A stretch of DNA of 5,452 bases, taken from positions 1-5,452 of the forward strand of contig JAPOSK010000614.1 in NCBI GenBank assembly GCA_026709725.1. The letters run 5' to 3'. Below, piece by piece: positions 1-5,452 of the stretch. Numbering within the stretch: the first letter of the stretch is position 1; each line of letters opens with the position of its first letter. Source of the DNA: Paracoccaceae bacterium. Lineage in GTDB: Bacteria; Pseudomonadota; Alphaproteobacteria; Rhodobacterales; Rhodobacteraceae. Below the pieces are notes generated by a model. That model ran no database searches. It saw only the letters and a program-made list of their open reading frames with translations, and was not told the origin of the DNA. The position numbers were made by a program, and so were the translations under genes.

Positions 1-650
1 TGGCCGTTCCAGGCGAAGCGAAGACGTCCGCGGTTCCATGAGGCCAGACATCCCCGCGGTTCCATGGCTGCGACGATGATACGATTATCAGCAATCGTCA
101 GTGTCACCGTTTTGTCAGCGGATGCAAAGGCCGCCGCCACTCCTTCAGGGTCCCCTGCCCGCCAGTCAAATGACACATTGTCCGGCGCTTCCCTGTGCAG
201 GGCCTCGCCCCCGGCCGCCAGTTCGAGATGCGGAGACAGTTCCTCATAATCAACGATGATTGCCTCCGCCGCATCACGGGCTGCACTGAGCGTATCGGCG
301 ACGACCAACGCCACAGGCTCACCAACAAATCGAACCTTGTTCCTGGCCAGAATCGGTCGGGCCGGATCAGGTACGGGCGATTCATCATCTGGCAGAAGAT
401 CGACCATCATCCTGTGTGTCACGCCTGCCGCTGCGAGGGATTCGGCCGTGCAGACAGCATGCACACCGTCCACATCAAGCGCGGCACCAGTCTCAACAGT
501 CAGAATGTTGGCATGCGCCACCGGCGAGAGGAGAAAGGAGGCGTGAAGTGCATCCGGCGGGGCGATGTCATCAATAAATCGACCCTCACCTTTCAGCAGC
601 CGGACATCTTCCTTTCGTCGGACAGACTGACTCACCCCGAACTTCGTCAT
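1..650 (-). CDS. Molybdopterin-binding large subunit of a xanthine dehydrogenase / CO dehydrogenase (CoxL)-type enzyme, N-terminal part
   Basis: Partial gene: 216 codons are visible, and the 3' part lies beyond the left edge. It starts at the ATG read from 650 downward. The protein opens with MTKFGVSQSVRRKEDVRLL, followed by KGEGRFIDDI, LHASFLLSPVAHANI, a V(R)FVGEPVALVVADT block (about residues 99-112), VDYEELSPH, and near the edge NRIIVAAMEPRG. These follow the order of the N-terminal 'a/b hammerhead' domain and the start of the molybdopterin-binding domain in aerobic CO dehydrogenase and xanthine dehydrogenase large chains, which are usually near 750-800 aa, so roughly a quarter is seen. 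Such subunits carry the Mo-pterin cofactor and hydroxylate or oxidise small substrates together with FAD and 2Fe-2S subunits, which are not visible here. The substrate cannot be told: the active-site loop that separates true CO dehydrogenase (AYRCSFR) from relatives lies outside the window. A GGGGA sequence about 9 nt upstream could be the ribosome binding site. Family assignment is firm; the exact enzyme is not. Confidence 0.93.
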   Translation of the reverse strand, partial: MTKFGVSQSVRRKEDVRLLKGEGRFIDDIAPPDALHASFLLSPVAHANILTVETGAALDVDGVHAVCTAESLAAAGVTHRMMVDLLPDDESPVPDPARPILARNKVRFVGEPVALVVADTLSAARDAAEAIIVDYEELSPHLELAAGGEALHREAPDNVSFDWRAGDPEGVAAAFASADKTVTLTIADNRIIVAAMEPRGCLASWNRGRLRFAWNG

Positions 651-805
651 ATGGACTGTTCCCCGCACTCCGCGATTCGGATGTTCCGGATCATTGTTGT
701 CAGCATGATCACCATCCCCAAGACTGAATCACCACCGGGCATGTCGGAATATCCAACGCGGTCCTGTGCGGTCATCCCCACCATCTTCTCCAATGACATC
801 TGCAT
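647..805 (-). CDS. Possible small methionine-rich protein (52 aa) overlapping the start of the molybdenum hydroxylase gene
   Basis: A 52-codon ORF on the minus strand, from ATG at 805 to TGA at 649-647. Its stop shares the ATGA with the start of the downstream large-subunit gene, a 4-base overlap typical of translationally coupled genes. An AGGA lies 9 nt before the ATG; other in-frame ATGs at 799, 784 and 775 are alternative starts. The product begins MQMSLEKMVGM, contains the stretch VGYSDMPGGDSV, then a hydrophobic patch LGMVIMLTTMI, and ends IAECGEQSI. Eight of 52 residues are Met. About three quarters of codons end in G or C, as in the neighbours, although the many ATG codons inflate this. 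I recognise no family, so no function is offered. It may be a genuine small protein, a leader ORF that brings ribosomes to the next gene, or a chance ORF. There is a single short hydrophobic stretch, too weak to call a membrane segment firmly. Confidence 0.35.
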   Translation of the reverse strand: MQMSLEKMVGMTAQDRVGYSDMPGGDSVLGMVIMLTTMIRNIRIAECGEQSI

Positions 806-879
806 CTTGTCAAGTCCTGCCCGGTCAAGAGTGGCCCGGGGACATGGGTCCTTATCGTTTCATGCTGCATTGTCTTGCG

Positions 880-893
880 AATTAAGGATAATT
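880..893. repeat. Short AT-rich inverted repeat (AATTA N4 TAATT)
   Basis: Five-base arms AATTA and TAATT flank AGGA in the divergent intergenic region. The location would suit a small operator for a dimeric regulator acting on either gene. The arms are short enough to arise by chance, so this is only a candidate. Confidence 0.25.
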
Positions 894-913
894 TACTCCA
901 GATTTTCAACAGG

Positions 914-953
914 TGACATTATGGGACAGCCTGACATTCTGGAATACAGTGAC
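914..953 (+). repeat. Direct repeat TGACATTnTGG with 18-bp period upstream of the DUF1223 gene
   Basis: TGACATTATGG begins at 914 and TGACATTCTGG at 932, and a third TGAC begins at 950, giving an exact 18-bp spacing. The first two 18-bp units agree at 12 of 18 positions; the third keeps only the first four bases plus scattered matches. The repeats end about 30 bp before the DUF1223 start codon, where a regulator could bind or contact RNA polymerase. No known binding site is recognised. Confidence 0.3.
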
Positions 954-981
954 CCGTTACAGATCGAAAGAGCGTCCAATC

Positions 982-1764
982 ATGCTGCCTGACACCCGTT
1001 CCCGCCTGCTGGTTCTTGTTGCCTCACTCCTGGCCATGACTCAAAATGCCATGGCTGCCGGTGAAGACTGGCTCAACAGACCGCAGGTCGTTGTTGAACT
1101 CTATACCTCACAGGGGTGCAATTCCTGTCCACCGGCCGACAGGCTGATTGCCAGGATGGTCGGGTGTGGACAGATTCTGCCTCTCGGGTTCCACGTTGAC
1201 TATTGGGACTATCTGGGCTGGGAAGATACATTTGCCAGCCCCAGCCATACATCGCGACAGAAGTCATACGCCCGTGCTTTCAATGAAACCACGATCTACA
1301 CCCCGCAAATTGTCATTCAGGGTGTTGAGAGAATGGTGGGGAGCTATGTCAGCGAGGTCGAACAGGCGATCGGGAATGCCGCACGCCATCTGCCTGAATA
1401 TCAGATCCGGCTGGATCTCGAGACAATGCAAATCAGCGGTGATGGCACACGTGACAATCTTGCCCTGACGCTGGTCACGTTTGATCCGACACTTCACCAT
1501 GTCGCTATCGAGCGGGGGGAGAATCGGGATCGCACGATTCCCTATGCGAATGTCGTAACGGATCTCCATTCCTTCAACCTTGATCGGGTGACGAAGAGCA
1601 CCATCCCTGTACCGGATGAAGTTCCCGAATTGCTTGCCCGGACAGACGACAGCGTGTCAATTCTCATTCATGACCGGGACAGCATGCGAATCCTGACGGC
1701 CTGGGCCCGCCACAGCGATTCCGCCGCGGATCAGCCGTGCACGAACAACATGGGGATCTTTTGA
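982..1764 (+). CDS. DUF1223 family secreted thioredoxin-like protein
   Basis: A 260-residue protein. The ATG at 982 is preferred over the more upstream in-frame GTG at 913. It begins a clear signal peptide (MLPDTRSR, then a hydrophobic core LLVLVASLLAM, with likely cleavage after AMA near residue 25), and GAAAGAG sits 9 nt upstream. The mature protein carries the DUF1223 hallmark VELYTSQGCNSCPPAD (about residues 38-53), with Cys46 and Cys49 forming a CxxC. It is followed by FHVDYWDYLGW, RQKSYARAF and YTPQIVIQG, all in the family order. The fold is thioredoxin-like and the protein should act in the periplasm. The family has no well-established biochemical role, so a redox or disulfide function is inferred from the CxxC. 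Two further cysteines are present (in MVGCGQ and in the QPCTNN tail). It stands divergent to the molybdenum hydroxylase unit and 206 bp ahead of valS, with no evident functional link to either. Confidence 0.93.
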   Translation: MLPDTRSRLLVLVASLLAMTQNAMAAGEDWLNRPQVVVELYTSQGCNSCPPADRLIARMVGCGQILPLGFHVDYWDYLGWEDTFASPSHTSRQKSYARAFNETTIYTPQIVIQGVERMVGSYVSEVEQAIGNAARHLPEYQIRLDLETMQISGDGTRDNLALTLVTFDPTLHHVAIERGENRDRTIPYANVVTDLHSFNLDRVTKSTIPVPDEVPELLARTDDSVSILIHDRDSMRILTAWARHSDSAADQPCTNNMGIF

Positions 1765-1813
1765 CCGCCGCACCCTGCCTGCCCTGAAGCATTGGATCAG
1801 AGAGCGGTCCTCA

Positions 1814-1855
1814 CCGGATCCGGACCCGAACTTTCCAGGATCCGGCAATTGCCGG
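1814..1855. terminator. Cluster of GC-rich palindromes after the DUF1223 gene, possible terminator
   Basis: Within the 206-bp gap before valS, CCGGATCC (1814-1821) can pair with GGATCCGG (1838-1845) across a 16-base loop. Overlapping this, CCGGCAATTGCCGG (1842-1855) is a perfect 14-bp palindrome that would fold as a 5-bp GC stem with an AATT loop. The two folds share bases and so exclude each other. No run of T follows either, so this is not a canonical intrinsic terminator. The rest of the gap (1765-1970) shows no credible ORF and no clear promoter for valS. Confidence 0.3.
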
Positions 1856-1960
1856 TCGCATGATCTGTATTGTCAGACGCCCGGCATCCGCTGTCTGCTG
1901 TTCATGACTTCAATGTTGACCGGAGATGCGGTATGCCGCTGGGGCAATTTGAGACCGATC

Positions 1961-1964
1961 AGGG
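1961..1964 (+). promoter_or_regulatory. Ribosome binding site of valS
   Basis: AGGG lies 6 nt before the ATG at 1971, which fixes the valS start. The encoded N-terminus ([18 protein letters not shown]) is the expected beginning of a bacterial ValS. Confidence 0.6.
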
Positions 1965-1970
1965 TACGTC

Positions 1971-4703
1971 ATGGAGCCAAAGTTCGACGCGGGCAAGATT
2001 GAATCCCGTATCTACGCCCGCTGGGAGACGCAGGGTCACTTCAAGGCCGGCGCCAATGCCAAACCGGATGCTGAAACCTTTTGCATCCTCATTCCACCGC
2101 CGAATGTCACCGGTGCACTGCACATGGGGCATGCATTCAATAACACCATTCAGGATATTCTGATCCGCTGGCACCGCATGCAGGGGGATGATGTCCTCTG
2201 GCAGCCGGGAATGGATCATGCGGGCATCGCCACGCAGATGGTTGTCGAACGCCGGCTGGAGGAACAGGGCGAACCCGACCGCCGGGAGCTTGGTCGTGAG
2301 GAATTTCTCCGTCGGGTCTGGACATGGAAGAATCAGTCAGGTGGCGAGATCATCAGACAGCTCAAGCAGCTTGGTACATCCTGCGACTGGTCCCGCAGTC
2401 GTTTCACCATGGATAAAGGCTTCCACGATGCGGTACTGAAGGTGTTCGTCGAACTCTACAACCAGGGCTTCATTTATCGGGGCAAACGACTGGTCAACTG
2501 GGACCCGCATTTTGAAACGGCGATTTCTGATCTTGAAGTCGAGCAGGTTGAGGTTGAGGGGACGATGTGGCACTTCCGCTATCAACTGGCGGATGGAGCA
2601 AGATATGAACATCCTCTGGCCGAAGAAGCGGGTGGTCAGCCGGTCGGGACAGAAACCCGGGGCTATCTTGTTGTTGCCACCACAAGACCGGAGACCCTGC
2701 TCGGGGATACGGGTGTTGCCGTTCATCCGGAAGATCCGCGCTATCAACACCTCATCGGTCAGAGTGTGATCCTGCCGCTGACCCGGAGACGGATTCCGAT
2801 CGTGGCTGATACTCATGCTGACCCCACGAAAGGTACCGGTGCTGTCAAGATCACCCCGGCGCATGATTTTAACGACTGGTCTGTCGGCGAACGCTGCGGC
2901 CTGCCGGCAATCAATATCATGACCGGCAGGGCAACCCTGGCACTGCGGAACAACGCCGAATTTCTCGAAGGGTGCGATGTGCTGCCGGAAGCACTCAATC
3001 TCGACGGTCTGGATCGGTATGAGGCGCGCAAGCGCATCGTCGAACTTGCCGGTGAGGGCGGATGGCTCGATGCGGCTGTTGATGACTCCCACACAGTCCC
3101 GCATGGTGATCGCTCCAAAGTGGCCATTGAACCGTTTTTGACCGATCAGTGGTTTGTTGATACCAGGGCCATTGTCGGTCCGGCTCTGGATTCTGTCCGA
3201 TCCGGACGGACCAGAATATTGCCGGAACAGTATGAGCAGACCTATTTCCAATGGCTGGAAAACATTGAACCGTGGTGCATCTCGCGTCAATTGTGGTGGG
3301 GGCATCAAATCCCGGTCTGGTACGACGAGGATGGCAGGCAGTATTGTGCAACCGGTGAAGCCGAAGCCCGGGCCTTGGCCGGCAACAGAATCCTCGTCCG
3401 GGATCAGGATGTTCTTGATACCTGGTTTTCATCCGGCCTCTGGCCTATCGGGACACTCGGCTGGCCCGATTCCACCCCGGAGATGGAACGCTATTTTCCA
3501 ACCGATGTTCTGGTGACCGGCTTCGATATCATCTTCTTCTGGGTTGCCCGGATGATGATGATGCAGCTTGCAATCGTCGGGGAAATCCCGTTTCACACAG
3601 TCTATGTGCATGCTCTTGTGCGGGATGAGCATGGCAAGAAGATGTCAAAATCAATCGGAAATGTGGTTGACCCCCTCGAATTGACCGAACGCTACGGGGC
3701 GGACGCCCTGCGCTTTACACTGACATCAATGGCAGCCATGGGCCGCGATTTGCGCCTCGCCGAGAATCGGGTTGCCGGCTCTCGAAACTTTGTCACCAAG
3801 ATCTGGAATGCCGCCCGCTTTCTCAAGATCAATGACTGTCAGAAAGAGACGATGCCTGATCCGGCAGATGTGACCCACCCGATCAATCGGTGGATAATCG
3901 CCCACACCGCCCGGACCGCCCACGCAACAAATGACTCCTTTGCAACATACCGTTTCAATGATGCGGCCAATGGTCTCTATGATTTTTTCTGGAACCGGTT
4001 CTGCGACTGGTACATCGAATTTTCCAAATCGCTCACCGCAGAAAAGGACAGTGATCTGGCCGGGGAAACCCGGGCGACCCTGCTCTGGACACTCAAGCAA
4101 TCCATGCTGCTGCTGCATCCTGTCATGCCATTTATAACAGAGGAAATCTGGCAGGAGCTGCAACTCGGAACGAAGGATCTGATCATTGCGGACTGGCCCG
4201 ATCTTGACCCCGCCGAATACTGTGACCCGGCCACAGAAGCCGAGATCGACTGGCTTGTTGCACTGATCGGGGCCATTCGCTCAACCCGGAGCCAACTGCG
4301 CGTTCCGGCCGGAAGCACCATTGGCCTGACAGCACTCAGGATTGATGATCGCGGCCGGCGGATTCTGGTTGAGCATAGCGAGCAGATTGGCCGGCTTGGT
4401 CGCATCAGCGGCTGGTCCGAAAGCAGGAACCGGCCGGCCGAAGCGGCAACGCTGATGGTTGGGGATTGCGAATTCTGTCTGGAACTGGCCGGTGTTATCA
4501 ATCTTGATGATGAGCGGGCTCGCCTTGCGGGCGACATCGCCGCTCTGGGCAGGGAGTGCACAGAGATGGAGGCCCGACTTGCCAATCCCCGGTTTGTGAC
4601 CAGGGCCCCCGCGGAGGTGGTTGAAAAGGTTCGTGAGCAACTGCGGGGCAAGCAGGTTGAAATCGATGCCAAATCAGGCGCACTTGCCAATCTCAAGGGG
4701 TAA
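1971..4703 (+). CDS. valS: Valyl-tRNA synthetase
   Basis: A complete 910-residue class Ia aminoacyl-tRNA synthetase. It joins valine to tRNA-Val at the expense of ATP in the cytoplasm and hydrolyses mischarged Thr-tRNA-Val. Seen in order: the Rossmann catalytic core with [14 protein letters not shown] (the HIGH motif as HMGH, residues 51-54); [10 protein letters not shown] (80-89); [16 protein letters not shown] (176-191); the inserted CP1 editing domain, roughly 195-420, with [19 protein letters not shown] and [16 protein letters not shown]; the return to the core with [16 protein letters not shown] and [13 protein letters not shown]; the KMSKS loop (557-561 in [10 protein letters not shown]); the anticodon-binding helical domain (about 640-790); and a charged C-terminal arm with [17 protein letters not shown] (871-887), matching the ValS coiled coil. 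Length and all key motifs are normal, with no sign of damage. No T-box leader precedes it. The gene ends in TAA and is followed after 63 bp by an ABC exporter gene on the same strand. Confidence 0.99.
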   Translation: MEPKFDAGKIESRIYARWETQGHFKAGANAKPDAETFCILIPPPNVTGALHMGHAFNNTIQDILIRWHRMQGDDVLWQPGMDHAGIATQMVVERRLEEQGEPDRRELGREEFLRRVWTWKNQSGGEIIRQLKQLGTSCDWSRSRFTMDKGFHDAVLKVFVELYNQGFIYRGKRLVNWDPHFETAISDLEVEQVEVEGTMWHFRYQLADGARYEHPLAEEAGGQPVGTETRGYLVVATTRPETLLGDTGVAVHPEDPRYQHLIGQSVILPLTRRRIPIVADTHADPTKGTGAVKITPAHDFNDWSVGERCGLPAINIMTGRATLALRNNAEFLEGCDVLPEALNLDGLDRYEARKRIVELAGEGGWLDAAVDDSHTVPHGDRSKVAIEPFLTDQWFVDTRAIVGPALDSVRSGRTRILPEQYEQTYFQWLENIEPWCISRQLWWGHQIPVWYDEDGRQYCATGEAEARALAGNRILVRDQDVLDTWFSSGLWPIGTLGWPDSTPEMERYFPTDVLVTGFDIIFFWVARMMMMQLAIVGEIPFHTVYVHALVRDEHGKKMSKSIGNVVDPLELTERYGADALRFTLTSMAAMGRDLRLAENRVAGSRNFVTKIWNAARFLKINDCQKETMPDPADVTHPINRWIIAHTARTAHATNDSFATYRFNDAANGLYDFFWNRFCDWYIEFSKSLTAEKDSDLAGETRATLLWTLKQSMLLLHPVMPFITEEIWQELQLGTKDLIIADWPDLDPAEYCDPATEAEIDWLVALIGAIRSTRSQLRVPAGSTIGLTALRIDDRGRRILVEHSEQIGRLGRISGWSESRNRPAEAATLMVGDCEFCLELAGVINLDDERARLAGDIAALGRECTEMEARLANPRFVTRAPAEVVEKVREQLRGKQVEIDAKSGALANLKG

Positions 4704-4704
4704 G

Positions 4705-4738
4705 TGTGCTGCTGACCCGGGGACGGTCTGGCGGCACA
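4705..4738 (+). other. Strong imperfect RNA hairpin between valS and the ABC exporter gene
   Basis: Starting two bases after the valS TAA, the arm TGTGCTGCTGACC (4705-4717) can pair with GGTCTGGCGGCACA (4725-4738) around the loop CGGGGAC. This gives 13 pairs, two of them G-U, with a single bulged T at 4729. No T-run follows; the next bases are GGATGACGG. It is therefore not a standard intrinsic terminator. It might reduce read-through, protect the 3' end of valS mRNA or mark a processing site. Its function is inferred; the pairing is seen directly. Confidence 0.5.
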
Positions 4739-4753
4739 GGATGACGGCGGACA

Positions 4754-4760
4754 GAAAGAG
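4754..4760 (+). promoter_or_regulatory. Ribosome binding site that supports a TTG start for the ABC exporter
   Basis: GAAAGAG lies 6 nt before TTG 4767. The same GAAAGAG word precedes the DUF1223 start at 982 by 9 nt. In the ABC frame there is no ATG between the upstream in-frame TGA (4713-4715) and the codon at residue 55, which is already past the first membrane segment, so this site decides the start. Confidence 0.5.
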
Positions 4761-4766
4761 CCCGGC

Positions 4767-5452
4767 TTGGATTACACTTTAACACACCAGCCACTGCCAA
4801 CAGGCCAGGCGGCATCCTGGCTCTGGGGGGATTACCTCGGCAAACACACCTGGCGGATTCTGCTGGCCACATTCTTTGTCACAGTGCAGGGTTCACTGCT
4901 TGGACTTCTGAGTTATCTCATCGGGCCAATGTTCGATAATGTTCTCCTGAACGGGAGTCGGGATGCCCTTGTCTGGCTTGGTCTTGCGGTCTTCGGAATC
5001 TTCTGCCTGCGCGGCTTTGCCGGATTCTTTCATCGCATCATCATGGAATGGGTCGGTGAGCGGGTGAAACTGCAGCTTCAGGACAATCTGATGCGTCATA
5101 TCCTCACGCTGGATGCAATGTTCTTCGAAGTCAATCCGCCGGGCAACCTGATTTCCCGGGTTCTGAATGACTCGGCAGCCATCAAGGCGCTCTGGGCAAA
5201 TTTTATCTCACCACTGGCACGTGATGTCCTGGCGATCATCTCCCTTCTCGTTGTCCTGATCTCAATTGACTGGATCTGGACGCTTGTCACCTGTGCCGGC
5301 ATTCCCCTGCTAGTGGGACCCATTCTGCTGGTGCAGAAACATGTCCGACGATACTCGATGACCCAGATGACTGCCGTGGCCGATACCACCATTCGCCTTG
5401 ATGAAATCTTCCACGGGATTCATGCAATCAAGCTGAACATCCAGGAACAGAG
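4767..5452 (+). CDS. MsbA-like ABC exporter, N-terminal transmembrane domain (partial)
   Basis: 228 codons are visible and the gene continues past the right edge. With the TTG at 4767 as start the protein opens MDYTLTHQPLP. An amphipathic lead-in (WLWGDYLGKHTWR) follows, then membrane segments at about 31-55 (ending LIGPMFDN), 68-88 (LVWLGLAVFGIFCLRGF), and a helical pair at about 151-189. Between them are the typical type I exporter coupling features: ERVKLQLQDNLMRHIL, then FFEVNPPGNLISRVLNDS (119-136), the conserved 'FF...G.L.SR..ND' of homodimeric exporters such as MsbA. The missing half should contain the rest of the membrane domain and the nucleotide-binding domain with Walker A, LSGGQ and Walker B. 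Such half-transporters sit in the inner membrane and export lipids, peptides or drugs using ATP. The substrate cannot be told, and lipid A flippase is only one option. It lies 63 bp behind valS on the same strand and may be cotranscribed. Confidence 0.92.
   Translation, partial: MDYTLTHQPLPTGQAASWLWGDYLGKHTWRILLATFFVTVQGSLLGLLSYLIGPMFDNVLLNGSRDALVWLGLAVFGIFCLRGFAGFFHRIIMEWVGERVKLQLQDNLMRHILTLDAMFFEVNPPGNLISRVLNDSAAIKALWANFISPLARDVLAIISLLVVLISIDWIWTLVTCAGIPLLVGPILLVQKHVRRYSMTQMTAVADTTIRLDEIFHGIHAIKLNIQEQ

Larger units (their letters stand above)
806..981. promoter_or_regulatory. Divergent intergenic region, probable promoters for both directions
   Basis: About 176 bp separate the leftward small ORF/molybdenum hydroxylase unit from the rightward DUF1223 gene, so promoters for both should lie here. 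The stretch 876-905 is clearly more AT-rich than its surroundings. It contains GATAAT at 887-892, a passable -10 element for the plus strand, but no good -35 at the right distance. It also holds a small inverted repeat AATTA-AGGA-TAATT at 880-893. I cannot name a regulator. Promoter function is inferred from gene orientation more than from motifs. Confidence 0.4.

Noticed and set aside
913..981. Upstream GTG start that would extend the DUF1223 protein by 23 residues
   Set aside because: The extension (beginning MTLWDSLTFW) would put a polar stretch before the signal peptide. The ATG at 982 starts a standard signal peptide and has GAAAGAG 9 nt upstream.
195..992. A 265-codon open frame on the plus strand across the left region
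   Set aside because: It lies antisense to the clear molybdenum hydroxylase gene, runs through the intergenic region and into the DUF1223 start. Its product is rich in Arg, Ser, His and Ile with no family features, as expected of a shadow frame.
1916..1943. Sigma-70 promoter for valS with TTGACC at 1916 as -35
   Set aside because: No -10-like hexamer lies 16-18 bp downstream; the bases there are GC-rich (around GCTGGG).
1765..1970. T-box leader or other riboswitch before valS
   Set aside because: T-boxes regulate valS in Firmicutes-like bacteria. Here I see no specifier hairpin, no T-box consensus and no T-run terminator, and the gap is short.
1870..2163. A 97-codon plus-strand frame overlapping the valS start
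   Set aside because: It overlaps nearly 200 bp of valS in another frame and turns into Ser/Arg/Pro-rich sequence there. There is no family signature.
2337..3308. A 323-codon open frame on the minus strand inside valS
   Set aside because: It is wholly antisense to intact valS coding sequence. Its product resembles no family and is explained by the strong third-position G/C bias of valS.
3977..4696. A 239-codon Ser/Arg-rich open frame on the minus strand over the 3' end of valS
   Set aside because: Its low-complexity Ser/Arg composition is typical of the antisense of a GC-rich gene. There is no ribosome binding site or family signature.

Overview
The window looks like chromosomal DNA from a Gram-negative bacterium, most likely an alphaproteobacterium. 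This rests on moderately high GC (judged by eye), strong G/C preference at third codon positions, a ValS whose sequence reads like alphaproteobacterial versions, and a secreted DUF1223 protein, a family common in that class. I could not run a taxonomic search, so genus level is not supported.

Layout: (1) Positions 650 to 1, minus strand, hold the N-terminal 216 residues of a large molybdopterin-binding subunit of the xanthine dehydrogenase / aerobic CO dehydrogenase type; it runs off the left edge. Just upstream on the same strand is a possible 52-residue, methionine-rich small ORF whose stop overlaps the large gene's start codon (ATGA). (2) Positions 806-981 are a divergent intergenic region with an AT-rich inverted repeat and an 18-bp-spaced direct repeat. 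(3) Positions 982-1764, plus strand, encode a secreted thioredoxin-like DUF1223 protein with a CxxC motif. (4) Positions 1765-1970 contain no credible gene but do contain GC-rich palindromes. (5) Positions 1971-4703 are a complete valS (valyl-tRNA synthetase, 910 aa). (6) A strong imperfect hairpin follows the valS stop at once. (7) From 4767 to the right edge is the membrane-domain half of an MsbA-like ABC exporter, probably starting at TTG.

The genes do not form one obvious pathway. The molybdenum hydroxylase unit is transcribed leftward, away from the rest. DUF1223, valS and the ABC exporter all read rightward. valS and the exporter are close enough (63 bp) to be cotranscribed, with the hairpin as a possible control or processing point between them. 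Most of the window is ordinary. The places that merit a second look are the small overlapping ORF, the valS/ABC junction and the short repeats in the intergenic regions. I see no rRNA, tRNA, CRISPR array, insertion sequence or phage feature, and no convincing evidence of a new multi-gene system.
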